Shown here one piece after another: positions 28,011-38,029 of a DNA stretch of 64,000 nucleotides; position 1 is the first letter of the stretch, and every line of letters starts with the position of its first letter. The stretch spans positions 24,978 to 88,977 of the forward strand of contig NZ_JAMKBJ010000011.1 in the NCBI RefSeq assembly GCF_027563315.1, read 5' to 3'. The translations under genes were made by a program, and so were the position numbers. The notes under the pieces are model-generated. The model was not told where the DNA came from and ran no database searches. It worked only from the letters and a program-made list of their open reading frames with translations. The DNA is from Paenisporosarcina quisquiliarum. GTDB taxonomy: Bacteria > Bacillota > Bacilli > Bacillales_A > Planococcaceae.

Positions 28011-28124
28011 ATGATGGCAGGAAATATACTTTATATTCCATACACCATTTTCATTGTTCTTTCAATTATTGTACTTTATCATGCACAAGAAAAAAGCCAA
28101 CTCTTTCTCCAGAGTTGGCTTTAA
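28011..28124 (+). CDS. 37-residue single-pass membrane microprotein
   Basis: ATG 28011 with GAGGAAGGAA 7-15 nt upstream. The product starts MMAGNILYIPYTIFIVLSII and ends KSQLFLQSWL; its last 10 codons run through the transcription terminator. The frame is also open from ATG 27978 (11 more residues) but without a ribosome site. Coding status is plausible, not certain. Confidence 0.4.
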   Translation: MMAGNILYIPYTIFIVLSIIVLYHAQEKSQLFLQSWL

Positions 28125-28128
28125 TTTT
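28093..28128. terminator. Terminator between convergent genes
   Basis: AAAGCCAACTCT, 6-nt loop, AGAGTTGGCTTT then AATTTT; serves both the small-gene operon and the minus-strand TolB-like gene. Confidence 0.85.
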
Positions 28129-28147
28129 GTATAAGATACAATCCTTC

Positions 28148-29404
28148 TCATGATGAAGGATAGAAGGAGTACGGTCCAACATCTTCTATCCAAATGTGCG
28201 CGTTTTCACCATTCGGATCAGCTATCCATAAATCCCCTTTAGTATTCGCGATATCGATTTGTCTTACCCAAGTGATTTTATTAATCGAAGGCAAGAATTG
28301 TGGATAATAATCACCTTGATCTTTTGGTGGGTTAGTAATTTTTAATTGTTTCTGACTGTCTAAAGGTAAAAAATATAAGGATGGTTTAGGGCGCTTTTCA
28401 GGGTCATTTGACCATTCACTTTCTTTCACCCTGGATACAATAAGAGAACGCTCGTTAACCCATGTAAAGCCCATATCTGCATATTTTTTTGGTGTAAGGG
28501 TCAAAGTATGGTATGCAGGGAGTTCCGTTACTTTTAAGTCTTTATTTTTGAAACCAAATACAATTCGTCCTCCACCGGCGATGTAGCCGAGTAAACTATC
28601 CTTAAATGACCACTTTGGATTGAATTCGAAGATGACCTCGTCAAGAACGGTAAATTCTTTCCCATCTGCTGAAATGACACAAAGCATATTACTGTCCATC
28701 GACCAAGAAGCGGTAGGCGACACAATAAAAGATATCCATTTGTTATTTGGTGAATAAGCAAATGATTGGGCATTGATTGAAGGGATTTTGATTTCATCTT
28801 TCTGGAGTTCTTTTGGAAGCACAAAGAATTTATTCGCATTTTTAGATAAATCGCTGATGTTTTGATATCCAGCGGTTAATGAAATAGTGTAAAGGATTGG
28901 ATTTGTCCATCCGTCTGGCCTTAAGGAAGCACTTGATGATGCGATAAAGCCCTTCCCATTCGGCTGCCATGCATAATCGTCAACACCGAGAGCGATGTTA
29001 TAAAAACTCGTTAAGTCAGATATGTTCAACACACCACCGTTTTGAAACGCAACAATATTTTCAGTTGGTGACCACTTTGGATTATATCCATCATAAAAAA
29101 TTTTACTTTGCTTTTTGGTTGTTAAATCATACACCCACAATTCATTTTCAATAACTCGACTTTCATTTATGGTAGCAGGTACTTCTTTTTGATAAAGAAG
29201 CATTTTCCCATCAAAAGACCATTGTGGGGGATTAGGATAATTTGATTTTTGATCGGTCACCTTTTTTTCTAACCCTTTATCTTTGATCCACAAATAGCCA
29301 TCCTTAATATAGGCGACTTTTACTGACGAATCAGTTGGTGCCGCATTCGTCGTGGACGGGTATAAAAAACAAACGATCAAAAACAGATAAACAAACCTAG
29401 CCAT
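28148..29404 (-). CDS. Secreted TolB-like beta-propeller protein
   Basis: 418 residues with a cleavable signal peptide (hydrophobic 4-20, cut after TTNAA). The mature protein is made of repeats with the TolB/WD40-like signature: PQWSFDGKMLLYQKE, PKWSPTENIVAFQNG, AWQPNGKGFIAS, FAYSPNNKWISFI, PKWSFKDSLLGYI. Such propellers usually bind partners outside the membrane; role here unknown. Good ribosome site AGAGGTGAT. Transcribed against the small-gene block. Confidence 0.8.
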   Translation of the reverse strand: MARFVYLFLIVCFLYPSTTNAAPTDSSVKVAYIKDGYLWIKDKGLEKKVTDQKSNYPNPPQWSFDGKMLLYQKEVPATINESRVIENELWVYDLTTKKQSKIFYDGYNPKWSPTENIVAFQNGGVLNISDLTSFYNIALGVDDYAWQPNGKGFIASSSASLRPDGWTNPILYTISLTAGYQNISDLSKNANKFFVLPKELQKDEIKIPSINAQSFAYSPNNKWISFIVSPTASWSMDSNMLCVISADGKEFTVLDEVIFEFNPKWSFKDSLLGYIAGGGRIVFGFKNKDLKVTELPAYHTLTLTPKKYADMGFTWVNERSLIVSRVKESEWSNDPEKRPKPSLYFLPLDSQKQLKITNPPKDQGDYYPQFLPSINKITWVRQIDIANTKGDLWIADPNGENAHIWIEDVGPYSFYPSS

Positions 29405-29471
29405 ATCATCACCTCTTAGATGTTATGTTGTACTGAACACTAGAACTTACACATGTAAAAATGGGAAAGTT

Positions 29472-29499
29472 TTTGCCGTTTAGTAAAAAGTGATATAAT
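29472..29499 (+). promoter_or_regulatory. Probable promoter of speD
   Basis: Extended -10 TGATATAAT (TATAAT at 29494-29499) with a weak -35 near TTTGCC (29472-29477), about 135 bp before speD. The long leader in between has no obvious riboswitch. Confidence 0.5.
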
Positions 29500-29632
29500 T
29501 GTCTGTATGTTTCACAATAATGGATTCGGGAAAAATATAGCCTGTGAAGAATACAAATTTTTTTCACCATCTATTTTTTAACTACTTTGCGAAATTTGTC
29601 TAATAATCAGTCGAGAAGGGAATTACATAAAA

Positions 29633-30433
29633 ATGAGTTTAACTCCAAATGAAAGAATTAAATTACACGGTTTTAATAATTTAACTAAAACATTAAGCTT
29701 CAACATGTATGACATCTGCTACACAAGAACGAAGGAAGAGCGAGAGGCGTATATCAATTATATTGATGAACAATATAATGCAGAGCGTCTGACAAACATC
29801 TTAACCAACGTTTCAGATATGATTGAGGCAAACATTTTAAACATTGCCAAACAAGATTATGAACCACAAGGTGCCAGTGTAACAATTTTGGTTTCAGAGG
29901 GACCAGTTGACGAATCCCCATTGGAATCATTCAAGCAATCTCCAGGTCCTGATGCGGTAGTTGGACATTTAGATAAAAGTCATATAACGGTTCACACATA
30001 TCCTGAGTACCATCCTGATGAAGGTATCAGTACATTCCGAGCAGATATCGATATTTCAACATGTGGCGAAATTTCTCCATTAAAAGCATTGAATTATTTG
30101 ATTCACTCTTTTGAAACCGATGTTATGGTTATTGATTATCGTGTTCGTGGCTTCACAAGAGACGTAGAAGGTCATAAACTCTTTATCGATCATGACATCA
30201 ATTCTATCCAGAACTACATTCCTGAGAGCGTTCAAGACGTTTTCCAAATGATCGATGTGAACGTCTACCAGGAAAATATCTTCCATACAAAATGTAAGCT
30301 GAAGAAATTCGATCTGAACAATTACTTATTTGGATACAAGGAAGATACGTTGTCTGAAGAAGAAAAGATTGAGATTACGAAGAAGCTGAAAAAAGAAATG
30401 GATGAAATTTTCTACGCAAAAAATATGGCTTAA
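29633..30433 (+). CDS. speD: S-adenosylmethionine decarboxylase, E. coli-type (class 1A)
   Basis: Pyruvoyl enzyme that makes decarboxylated AdoMet, the aminopropyl donor for spermidine. 266 residues, the length of the proteobacterial/large type rather than the ~125-residue B. subtilis type. Self-cleavage motif [13 protein letters not shown] (113-125) with S116 as the pyruvoyl-forming serine; the later [12 protein letters not shown] holds the catalytic cysteine. No spermidine synthase gene is adjacent. Followed by its own terminator. Confidence 0.94.
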   Translation: MSLTPNERIKLHGFNNLTKTLSFNMYDICYTRTKEEREAYINYIDEQYNAERLTNILTNVSDMIEANILNIAKQDYEPQGASVTILVSEGPVDESPLESFKQSPGPDAVVGHLDKSHITVHTYPEYHPDEGISTFRADIDISTCGEISPLKALNYLIHSFETDVMVIDYRVRGFTRDVEGHKLFIDHDINSIQNYIPESVQDVFQMIDVNVYQENIFHTKCKLKKFDLNNYLFGYKEDTLSEEEKIEITKKLKKEMDEIFYAKNMA

Positions 30434-30438
30434 ATAGA

Positions 30439-30468
30439 TAAAAAAGGACCCAATCGGGTCCTTTTTTC
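30439..30468. terminator. Terminator between convergent speD and namA
   Basis: AAAAAGGACCC, AATC loop, GGGTCCTTTTTT; symmetrical, so it can act on both strands. Confidence 0.92.
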
Positions 30469-30477
30469 TATCCTGTC

Positions 30478-31500
30478 TTATAACCATCCGCGCTCATATT
30501 GTACCGGTGACTTGATTTCCGTGCGAAGTTCTTTTGCTGCACGATAAGGCCAATATGGATCCCTTAATAATTCACGTGCTAAAAAGATTAAATCTGCACG
30601 TTCATTTTTGAGGATTTCCTCGGCTTGAAGTGGGGAAGTGATCATTCCTACTGCACCTGTCGCAATCGGTGTCTCATATTTAATTGTTTCAGCAAACTTC
30701 ACCTGATAGCCGGGGAATGAATCGATTGTTGCCGGGACATTCGCTCCCGAACTGACATCGATTAAATCAACGTCTTGTTCTTTCATCCATTTGGTCATTG
30801 TTACATAGGATTCTGGTGTCATGCCGCCTTCCGTATAATCATGTGCAGATATGCGGACAAACAATGGCCCTTCCCAAACACTGCGAACAGCGTCAATTAC
30901 TTCGCGAAGTAATCGGTACCGGTTTTCGTCGCTTCCACCGTATTCATCCGTGCGTTTATTTGTCAGTGGGGATAAAAACTCATTGATTAAGTAACCATGT
31001 GCACCGTGCAGTTCAATGACATCGAATCCAGCTTCTTTCGCACGAATTGCACCATCTTTAAAAGCATTGACAGTTTTAGCAATATCATCTGTTGACATTT
31101 CAACTGGTGTTTTATATTGATCATTAAAGGCTAAAGGGGAAGGGGCAAAAATATCACCATCCACCGTCGCTTTACGGCCTGCGTGTGCAAGTTGGATGCC
31201 TGTTTTTGAGCCATGCACTTTCATGGTTTGAACGAGCTCAGATAAACCGGCTGTGTGCTCATCACTCCATATGCCAAGATCCTGTGCAGATATTCGACCT
31301 TCAGGTAAAACGGCAGTAGCTTCCAAAATGATTAAGCCAACTTGCCCCACAGCACGAGTTGGGTAGTGAACACGATGCCAATCTTCAACTTGCCCATCTT
31401 GATTGTGACTTGAATACATGCACATCGGTGCCATTACGATTCGATTTTTAAACGTCACATTTTTAATTGTATATTCTTCGAATAATTTAGCTTTTGCCAT
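30478..31500 (-). CDS. namA: NADPH dehydrogenase NamA (old yellow enzyme, YqjM)
   Basis: FMN-dependent ene-reductase acting on alpha,beta-unsaturated carbonyls. The 340-residue TIM barrel has MAPMCMYS with C27 and Y29, the residues equivalent to the YqjM redox-tuning Cys26 and Tyr28, the catalytic loop [27 protein letters not shown], and [13 protein letters not shown]; the C-terminus holds [20 protein letters not shown]. Strong ribosome site AAAGGAGGAG. Same order (namA near proI) as in B. subtilis. Confidence 0.95.
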   Translation of the reverse strand: MAKAKLFEEYTIKNVTFKNRIVMAPMCMYSSHNQDGQVEDWHRVHYPTRAVGQVGLIILEATAVLPEGRISAQDLGIWSDEHTAGLSELVQTMKVHGSKTGIQLAHAGRKATVDGDIFAPSPLAFNDQYKTPVEMSTDDIAKTVNAFKDGAIRAKEAGFDVIELHGAHGYLINEFLSPLTNKRTDEYGGSDENRYRLLREVIDAVRSVWEGPLFVRISAHDYTEGGMTPESYVTMTKWMKEQDVDLIDVSSGANVPATIDSFPGYQVKFAETIKYETPIATGAVGMITSPLQAEEILKNERADLIFLARELLRDPYWPYRAAKELRTEIKSPVQYERGWL

Positions 31501-31549
31501 AAAATGCTACTCCTCCTTTATGTATATGAGGTAGTATAGCAAATTTACC

Positions 31550-32362
31550 CTAAATATAGCGCTTCCCAAGCTCACGGGAACGTGATTCAGCTTCGTTCAA
31601 GCAACTGCCAAGCATGTCGATAAACCCTTTTTCCTGCAATGCTTGAATCCCGGCTTCTGTTGTTCCACCAGGACTTGTGACATGTTCTCGCAAAGTAGCT
31701 GGAGAATCGGTTGATTGTTTTAACATCTCAGCTGAACCGGCCAATGTTTGGACGAGTAAGTTACGAGCAACGTGTGGGTCAAGGCCGCTCGCGACTGCAG
31801 CTTTTTCAAAGGCTTCGACAAAGTAATACACGTATGCTGGTCCGCTTCCGGATAAAGCTGTAATGACATGCAGCTGATCTTCTTCTACCTCGATGACGGA
31901 TCCAATTGTACCCAGTAGTTTCAAGATTTCCTCTTTGTCTGTTTGAGTCATCATTTCATTCCAGGCTACTGCACTTGCAGACATTCCGATCGTAGCAGAT
32001 GTATTAGGCATACAACGGGCAATTGGACGTTCGCCAAGTCCTTGAGCGATTGTTGTTATAGGAACTCCTGCAAGAATTGATAGCACCACAGCAGTTTTGG
32101 AAAGGTAAGGGGCTACTGCCTGCATGCCCGCCTGAACATCTTTAGGTTTCATCGCCAGAATAATCAATTCGGCTGTTTTTAAAACGTCTTTGTTTTCAGA
32201 AACGACTTGAACGCCGTATGTTTCGTTAAGAGAAGTCAACTTTTTGCGATCGGATTTGTTCATGACAAATACCTTTTCCGGGGCAACAGTCGCCTCTTTC
32301 ATCCAGCCATGAATCATCGCTTTCGCCATTGAACCCGCTCCAACAAACACAATCGTTTTCAT
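31550..32362 (-). CDS. proI: Pyrroline-5-carboxylate reductase ProI
   Basis: NAD(P)H-dependent last step of proline synthesis. 270 residues: Rossmann motif FVGAGSMAKAMIHGW at the start, GERPIARCMPNTSATIG, the dimerisation helix region SGSGPAYVYYFVEAFEKAA and SPGGTTEAGIQALQEKG near the end. Controlled by an upstream proline T-box (see that feature). AGGAGGAGTAACA precedes ATG. Confidence 0.95.
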   Translation of the reverse strand: MKTIVFVGAGSMAKAMIHGWMKEATVAPEKVFVMNKSDRKKLTSLNETYGVQVVSENKDVLKTAELIILAMKPKDVQAGMQAVAPYLSKTAVVLSILAGVPITTIAQGLGERPIARCMPNTSATIGMSASAVAWNEMMTQTDKEEILKLLGTIGSVIEVEEDQLHVITALSGSGPAYVYYFVEAFEKAAVASGLDPHVARNLLVQTLAGSAEMLKQSTDSPATLREHVTSPGGTTEAGIQALQEKGFIDMLGSCLNEAESRSRELGKRYI

Positions 32363-32379
32363 TGTTACTCCTCCTTTTT

Positions 32380-32625
32380 TGTATAAAAAAATGCGCTCCC
32401 GTCCTAATAAAAGGACGAAAACGCATGTTTCCGCGGTACCACCTTGTTTTGCCCCGCGTGGAGCACAACTTGTTCCTTCTTATCGCGAAGGTACGGCCAT
32501 GTTTGCATGGCGGCTCCAAAGTAGGTTCATCCTGTGAGCGGAAGTGTGTCTTTCAGCCGGTGAACACACTCTCTTCATTCCTTCAACACGATTACTGATC
32601 TTTATCAAAGCCTGAACGTTCTAAA
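32380..32625 (-). promoter_or_regulatory. T-box leader (proline specific) of proI
   Basis: On the minus strand the leader has the T-box sequence AGGTGGTACCGCG (complement of about 32433-32445), whose bulge pairs with uncharged tRNA ends, followed by a terminator GCGTTTTCGTCC / GGACGGGAGCGC with TTTTTTT (32385-32425). In Stem I the specifier region reads GAA-CCT-A, a CCU proline codon followed by a purine (complement of 32523-32525). Expected behaviour: uncharged tRNA-Pro stabilises the antiterminator and turns proI on. Confidence 0.9.
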
Positions 32626-32633
32626 TTATCGAA

Positions 32634-32663
32634 ATTATAGGCTTGCAAATGAATAGATGTCAA
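32634..32663 (-). promoter_or_regulatory. SigA promoter of the proI T-box transcript
   Basis: Perfect consensus hexamers on the minus strand: TTGACA (complement of 32658-32663), 18-nt spacer, TATAAT (complement of 32634-32639). Confidence 0.88.
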
Positions 32664-32846
32664 CTGAAGAATAGTAAAAAGAATTCTGGGTAATTTCAGT
32701 ATATGCAATAAGGGTGTGATATTTCCCCATTTCATTTTAACTTTGTGATTCGATCGTGCTTTACCATTTATTATTTGAAAAGTGACGTGAACATGGAAAA
32801 CTTGTACAATGGAGTGAATAGTGATTCATTTTAAGGAGAATGCCAT

Positions 32847-33791
32847 ATGATCCACAAACTTATTTTGCCTACACCTTTTGCGGTTGGAGATGTTAATGCC
32901 TATCTATTAAAAGGAGATTCGCTTTCGCTAGTTGATGCTGGTCCAAAAACACCCGATGCGTATGCAGCACTCGAACGTGGAATAAAAGAAGCGGGCTATT
33001 CGTTCAAGGACGTAGAACAAGTATTTTTGACCCACCATCACCCCGACCATGCAGGCTGGATCGATGCTTTTCCAAATGCCAAAGTATATGGCCATGCCTA
33101 TAATGATCTTTGGTTGACGCGGGATCCAGCTTTTTTTGCCTATCATGATGAATTTTATTTAGAACGTTTGATTGAAGAAGGCGTTCCGCAAAAATATCAT
33201 GCATGGGTCGAAAAAATGAAACGTCCAGTCGCTTTCATGGGCAATCGCCCACTTGATATGACAGTGGAGGAGGGCGATGCACTTCCAGGGCATCCAGGTT
33301 GGACGGTTGTGGAAACACTAGGTCATGCACAGAGCCATGTTTCTTTTTGGCATGCTGAAAGTAAAGAAATGATCGGCGGGGACCATATATTAGAAAAAAT
33401 TTCATCAAACCCTTTGATTGAACCACCTTTAGATCCAAGTGCCGGTCGACCGCAAGCGATGATTCAATACAACGAATCATTAAGAAAGGTCATGACCATG
33501 CCTGTAGAGAAAATATACAGTGGTCACGGGAATGAAGTATATAATGTCCATGCATTGATTGCACATCGATTGGAAAAACAGCATGACCGTGCGATGAAAG
33601 TACATGCGATGCTTGCCGAGACACATCTAACTATTTTTGAAATCACTCAAAAATTATTCCCATCTGTTTATGAGAAAGAGCTCGGCCTGACACTTTCTGA
33701 AACGATTGGACAAGTAGATTATTTACTTGCTGAAGGACTCGCAATTGAATCACGAGATCAAGATGGGGTATTCACTTATGGACAAGCCTAA
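32847..33791 (+). CDS. MBL-fold metallo-hydrolase (YqjP-like)
   Basis: 314 residues with the zinc motif FLTHHHPDHAGW (HxHxDH), ETLGHAQSHVSFWH and GGDHIL in the beta-lactamase fold, then a C-terminal helical/winged-helix part (KVHAMLAETHLTIFEITQKLFP). Glyoxalase II-like architecture similar to B. subtilis YqjP and the LACTB2 group; substrate unknown. Overlaps the next gene by 14 bp. Confidence 0.87.
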   Translation: MIHKLILPTPFAVGDVNAYLLKGDSLSLVDAGPKTPDAYAALERGIKEAGYSFKDVEQVFLTHHHPDHAGWIDAFPNAKVYGHAYNDLWLTRDPAFFAYHDEFYLERLIEEGVPQKYHAWVEKMKRPVAFMGNRPLDMTVEEGDALPGHPGWTVVETLGHAQSHVSFWHAESKEMIGGDHILEKISSNPLIEPPLDPSAGRPQAMIQYNESLRKVMTMPVEKIYSGHGNEVYNVHALIAHRLEKQHDRAMKVHAMLAETHLTIFEITQKLFPSVYEKELGLTLSETIGQVDYLLAEGLAIESRDQDGVFTYGQA

Positions 33792-34530
33792 AACAGTTCT
33801 GATTACAGGTGCGACAAGTGGCGTAGGTATGCAAGTCGCAAATGATTTAAACAAACAAGGATACACCGTTTATGCAACAGGTCGTTCTAAAACTGCGCTT
33901 GAAAAACTCAGTTCTCTTGGTATTCATACAATAGAAGCTGACTTGTTGACTGATCATGGTTTAGAGAATGTTAGTCGTCAATGTCCGGCTCCAGATGTCA
34001 TTGTTTTTTCCGCTGGCGTAGGAACGTTTGCTTTGGCACATGAGACTTCTGACCAACAAATTGATGACATGATGACCATCAATGTAACAACACCCATGAA
34101 ATTGACGAGCAGGTTTTTACCTTTCATGTTAGAAAGGAAATCAGGGCATCTTATTTATGTCGCTTCACAAGCGGGGAAAATTGCTACACCAAAAGCTTCC
34201 GTCTATGCAGCGACGAAGCACGCCCTTCTTGGTTATGCTAACGCTACCAGAATGGAAGTCCAGCCTTACGGAATCCACGTGACGACAATCAATCCTGGAC
34301 CTATCGATACACCATTCTTGGATTTAGCGGATTCAACTGGCACATATAAAAGTTCGCTGAAAAAGTTCTTGTTATCAGTCGGGGAAGTTTCAAGTGCGAT
34401 TGTAAGAGTAATTGAACGTCCTGTACGTGAAGTGGACTTGCCTTGGTATATGGGCATTTCGAGTAAAGCATACAATCTGGCTCCTTCACTAATTGAACGG
34501 GTGGGACGAGATTTTTTCATGAAAAAATAA
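33778..34530 (+). CDS. Short-chain dehydrogenase/reductase (YqjQ-like)
   Basis: 250 residues with the SDR cofactor motif TGATSGVG (about 10-17), the FSAGVG equivalent of NNAG, catalytic SQAGKIATPKASVYAATKHAL (Ser, Tyr-x-x-x-Lys) and TINPGPIDTPF. A C-terminal hydrophobic/basic stretch ends in DFFMKK. ATG 33778 lies within the end of the MBL gene with ATGGGG as ribosome site; frame extends upstream to 33727 without one. Substrate unknown. Confidence 0.9.
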   Translation: MDKPKTVLITGATSGVGMQVANDLNKQGYTVYATGRSKTALEKLSSLGIHTIEADLLTDHGLENVSRQCPAPDVIVFSAGVGTFALAHETSDQQIDDMMTINVTTPMKLTSRFLPFMLERKSGHLIYVASQAGKIATPKASVYAATKHALLGYANATRMEVQPYGIHVTTINPGPIDTPFLDLADSTGTYKSSLKKFLLSVGEVSSAIVRVIERPVREVDLPWYMGISSKAYNLAPSLIERVGRDFFMKK

Positions 34531-34538
34531 AAATGGGT

Positions 34539-34570
34539 AAAAGAGCAGCCAAAGTGGTTGCTCTTTTTTT
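34539..34570 (+). terminator. Terminator after the SDR gene
   Basis: AAAGAGCA-GCC, AAAGT, GG-TTGCTCTTTTTTT. Confidence 0.87.
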
Positions 34571-34590
34571 GAATAATTAAACTTTTAAAA

Positions 34591-34674
34591 TGTATGAGTA
34601 TTCACTTGTATACATTTTTATTACATGTTATCATTCGTGTATATTAATTCATAATCAATGAATAAACATACATT
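34591..34674 (+). promoter_or_regulatory. ARG-box-like operators for ArgR/AhrC
   Basis: Three AT-rich sites resemble the B. subtilis ARG box (CATGAATAAAAATKCAAK): TGTATGAGTATTCACTT (34591-34607), GTATATTAATTCATA (34639-34653) and AATGAATAAACATACATT (34657-34674). They surround the argG promoter, the arrangement expected for arginine-dependent repression. Binding is inferred, not shown. Confidence 0.6.
34606..34634 (+). promoter_or_regulatory. Promoter of argGH
   Basis: TTGTAT (34606-34611), 17-nt spacer, TATCAT (34629-34634), 56 bp before the argG start and flanked by ARG-box-like sites. Confidence 0.65.
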
Positions 34675-34689
34675 CAGGAGGAATGACAT

Positions 34690-35898
34690 ATGAACAAAAA
34701 AGTAGTTCTCGCATATTCAGGTGGATTAGATACATCCGTAGCAATTCCATGGTTAAAAGAACAAGGTTATGATGTAATCGCTGTTTGTCTAGATGTTGGT
34801 GAAGGAAAAGATTTAGAGTTCATTAAAAAGAAAGCCATTCAAGTTGGGGCTGTTGAAAGTTATATGGTTGATGCAAAAGAAGAATTTGCAAATGAATATG
34901 CATTGCTCGCACTTCAAGCTCATACTTGGTATGAAGGAAAATACCCTTTGGTTTCGGCATTATCCCGTCCATTGATTTCGAAAAAATTGGTTGAAATCGC
35001 GCACCAGACAGGTGCAAATGCCGTAGCTCATGGCTGTACAGGAAAAGGCAATGACCAAGTGCGTTTTGAAGTATCGATTAAAGCACTGGATCCATCGCTT
35101 GAAGTGATCGCACCTGTCCGTGCATGGGGCTGGTCTCGTGAAGAAGAAATCGACTACGCAAAGAAAAATAACATTCCGATTCCAATCAATTTGGATAGCC
35201 CGTTTTCAATTGATCAAAATCTCTGGGGACGTTCGAACGAATGTGGCATTTTGGAAAACCCATGGGCTGCACCTCCAGCGGATGCTTATGATTTAACTGT
35301 TGCACTCGAAGATACACCAGATACAGCAGATATGATTGAAATTACATTTGAACAAGGTGTACCAGTCGCATTGAACGGTGTAGCATATCCACTAGCTGAG
35401 CTTATTTCCGAGTTGAATATTGTAGCTGGAAAACACGGCGTCGGACGTATCGACCATGTTGAAAATCGTTTAGTTGGAATAAAATCACGCGAAGTATATG
35501 AAGTTCCTGGAGCACACACACTATTATTAGCTCATAAAGAACTTGAGGACATTACGCTTGTAAAAGAACTAGCACATTTCAAACCGGTTATTGAGAAAAA
35601 ATTAACCGAACTGATCTACGAAGGATTATGGTTCTCTCCTTTGAAAGTGGCTCTTGAAGCATTCCTGAAAGAAACACAAGTGTATGTGAACGGTGTGGTG
35701 CGTGTGAAATTATTTAAAGGTCACGCCATTGTCGAAGGTCGTAAATCGCCGAATTCGTTGTATGACGAAAAACTTGCGACTTATACAACGGATGATGAAT
35801 TCAATCATGAATCTGCCGTAGGCTTCATCGAACTATGGGGTCTACCGACAAAAGTTCATGCCATGGTTAACAAAGGAAAAGAGAAGGTGTCGGTATGA
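34690..35898 (+). CDS. argG: Argininosuccinate synthase
   Basis: ATP-dependent joining of citrulline and aspartate. 402 residues with the PP-loop [10 protein letters not shown] (8-17), [15 protein letters not shown] and [22 protein letters not shown] precedes ATG. Stop overlaps argH by 4 bp (ATGA). Confidence 0.97.
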   Translation: MNKKVVLAYSGGLDTSVAIPWLKEQGYDVIAVCLDVGEGKDLEFIKKKAIQVGAVESYMVDAKEEFANEYALLALQAHTWYEGKYPLVSALSRPLISKKLVEIAHQTGANAVAHGCTGKGNDQVRFEVSIKALDPSLEVIAPVRAWGWSREEEIDYAKKNNIPIPINLDSPFSIDQNLWGRSNECGILENPWAAPPADAYDLTVALEDTPDTADMIEITFEQGVPVALNGVAYPLAELISELNIVAGKHGVGRIDHVENRLVGIKSREVYEVPGAHTLLLAHKELEDITLVKELAHFKPVIEKKLTELIYEGLWFSPLKVALEAFLKETQVYVNGVVRVKLFKGHAIVEGRKSPNSLYDEKLATYTTDDEFNHESAVGFIELWGLPTKVHAMVNKGKEKVSV

Positions 35899-37265
35899 CC
35901 AAACTATGGGGCGGCCGTTTTCAAAAGTCTGCTGAAGAGTGGGTGGATGAATTTGGCGCATCCATCGGCTTTGATCAACAACTCGTCATGGAAGATTTGG
36001 CGTGCAGCATGGCACATGTAAAAATGCTTGGCGACTGCGGTATTTTACCTGCTGAAGACGTAAGCAAAATTATCGAAGGTCTCGGGCAATTGAAAGTAAA
36101 AGCCGCGAATGATGAGCTGGTATTTGAAGTTGCTAATGAAGATATTCATTTAAATCTGGAAAAGATGTTGATCGACTTAATTGGACCGGTTGGTGGTAAG
36201 ATGCATACGGCTCGCAGTCGAAATGACCAAGTCGCAACTGATATGCACCTCTTCCTGAAACATCGTGTTGTAGAAATTATCGAGAGCATCAAAGCTTTTC
36301 AAAAAGCTATATTGACTCAGGCAGAACAACATATTGAAACGATTGCACCTGGTTATACGCATCTGCAACGCGCACAACCGATATCGTTTGCCCATCATTT
36401 GATGGCTTACTTTTGGATGCTTGAGCGTGATCAGGAACGTTTGTCCGAATCACTTAAACGTATTGATATTTCTCCATTAGGTGCCGGTGCACTTGCAGGT
36501 ACGACATTCCCAATTGACCGCGAAAAAGCAGCCAATACTCTTGGGTTTGAGCAAGTGTACCAAAATAGCATGGATGCCGTGAGTGACCGTGATTTCATCG
36601 TGGAATTTTTAAGTAATGCATCACTTGTGATGATGCACTTATCGCGTTTCGCTGAAGAAATCATTCTGTGGTCGAGCCAGGAGTTTCAATTTATTGAACT
36701 CGATGATGCGTTCGCCACAGGCTCCAGCATCATGCCTCAAAAGAAAAACCCCGATATGGCGGAGTTAATTCGCGGGAAAACGGGTCGTGTGTATGGGAAC
36801 TTATTTAGTCTGCTTACAACGCTAAAAGGATTGCCACTCACGTATAACAAAGACATGCAAGAAGACAAAGAAGGCATGTTCGATACGGTTCAAACTTTGA
36901 ATGGATCACTTCAAATTTTTGAAGGAATGGTCAGAACCATGACAGTCCATACAAAGCGATTAAATGAAGCGGTGCATCAAGACTTTTCAAATGCTACGGA
37001 ACTGGCCGATTACTTAGCAACAAAAGGCATGCCATTCCGTGAAGCACATGAAGTCACAGGGAAGCTTGTATTCCTATGTATCCAGCGCGGCATTTACTTG
37101 TTGGACCTAACGATAGAAGACTTGCAAGAAGCCAGTCATTTAATTCAACCCGATATCTATGATGTACTGTCACCCGAAGCGGCAGTGAAGCGAAGAAATT
37201 CGCTTGGTGGAACTGGCTTTGACCAAGTCCGTATGCAAATTGAAAAAGCAAAAACATTAGTATGA
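35895..37265 (+). CDS. argH: Argininosuccinate lyase
   Basis: Splits argininosuccinate into arginine and fumarate. 456 residues, fumarase/aspartase superfamily, with the signature [12 protein letters not shown] (276-287), [21 protein letters not shown] catalytic histidine region ([16 protein letters not shown]) and SRNDQVATD. Translationally coupled to argG, followed by a terminator. Confidence 0.97.
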   Translation: MTKLWGGRFQKSAEEWVDEFGASIGFDQQLVMEDLACSMAHVKMLGDCGILPAEDVSKIIEGLGQLKVKAANDELVFEVANEDIHLNLEKMLIDLIGPVGGKMHTARSRNDQVATDMHLFLKHRVVEIIESIKAFQKAILTQAEQHIETIAPGYTHLQRAQPISFAHHLMAYFWMLERDQERLSESLKRIDISPLGAGALAGTTFPIDREKAANTLGFEQVYQNSMDAVSDRDFIVEFLSNASLVMMHLSRFAEEIILWSSQEFQFIELDDAFATGSSIMPQKKNPDMAELIRGKTGRVYGNLFSLLTTLKGLPLTYNKDMQEDKEGMFDTVQTLNGSLQIFEGMVRTMTVHTKRLNEAVHQDFSNATELADYLATKGMPFREAHEVTGKLVFLCIQRGIYLLDLTIEDLQEASHLIQPDIYDVLSPEAAVKRRNSLGGTGFDQVRMQIEKAKTLV

Positions 37266-37311
37266 AAACATCCCACTTGTTAAGCAGTAGCTGACAGGTG
37301 GGATGTTTTTT
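37265..37311 (+). terminator. Terminator of argGH
   Basis: AAAACATCCCAC arm, long loop, GTGGGATGTTTTTT arm; the argH stop codon touches the left arm. Confidence 0.9.
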
Positions 37312-37418
37312 GCTTATATGCAATAACTCGATTGATCAAGTTGAATGCTAATATATCTTTAGTGAAATTGTAACTTTATGAACTTTCCCCCGTCTTATTT
37401 CAAAAGGTGGGAAATATT

Positions 37419-37880
37419 GTGAAGACGAAGAGAATAATGATTACATACATTAGCATTGCTTTACTTATGTTGGTTGGGTGTGAAGAGAAAACTAGTAATC
37501 CAGTTGGAGAAGTGCAAAAAGTAGTAATTCTGACTCATAAAGCTGAGATTCAAGAGGTCCCAAGCTCAAGAGACGGGATTACGTTAGAAATGGAAAAAGT
37601 TCAGTATAAACCGTATGATAAAGAAATTACTTTAAACGTTATCAATGAAAGCACTAAGGATTTAACTGAAGGAAATCATTTCTACCTACAGAAAAAAGAG
37701 AATGGAATATGGTTTGAAATCCCGTATAAGAAGAAGATGTTTACAGAAGAAGGATTAATAATCAGAGAAAAAGCGTCAATGACTCTTAAGGTGAGCGAAC
37801 TAAAGTATGAGTTTTCTCCAGGCGAATACAGAGCTGTTTTTAATAAACTAGCTGCTCCATTCGAAGTGACTTTAAACTAA
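37419..37880 (+). CDS. Lipoprotein with bacterial Ig-like (BIg21-type) domain
   Basis: 153 residues with a lipoprotein signal (lipobox LVGC, Cys ~21) and a single extracellular beta-sandwich: ITLEMEKVQYKPYDKEITLNV, FYLQKKENGIWFEIPYKKK, EGLIIREKASMTLKVSEL and FSPGEYRAVFNKL, the strand pattern of the Ig-like domain found in small Bacillus lipoproteins. GTG 37419 has AAAGGTGGG at the right distance; the upstream GTG 37407 lies inside that ribosome site. Confidence 0.7.
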   Translation: MKTKRIMITYISIALLMLVGCEEKTSNPVGEVQKVVILTHKAEIQEVPSSRDGITLEMEKVQYKPYDKEITLNVINESTKDLTEGNHFYLQKKENGIWFEIPYKKKMFTEEGLIIREKASMTLKVSELKYEFSPGEYRAVFNKLAAPFEVTLN

Positions 37881-37884
37881 AGCG

Positions 37885-37912
37885 AGCTGCCTCTATTTGG
37901 CAGCTTTTTGTG
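37885..37912 (+). terminator. Terminator after the Ig-like lipoprotein gene
   Basis: AGCTGCC, TCTATTT loop, GGCAGCTTTTTG. Confidence 0.85.
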
Positions 37913-38029
37913 TGGAATTTTTATGAAAATCAATGAAACAGGACATTAATTCATGATTAGAACAAATTATGATAAACATCTTTTCTTAAACTCTCGATCC
38001 CATATGTAGAATAAAAGGAGGAAGATTTT

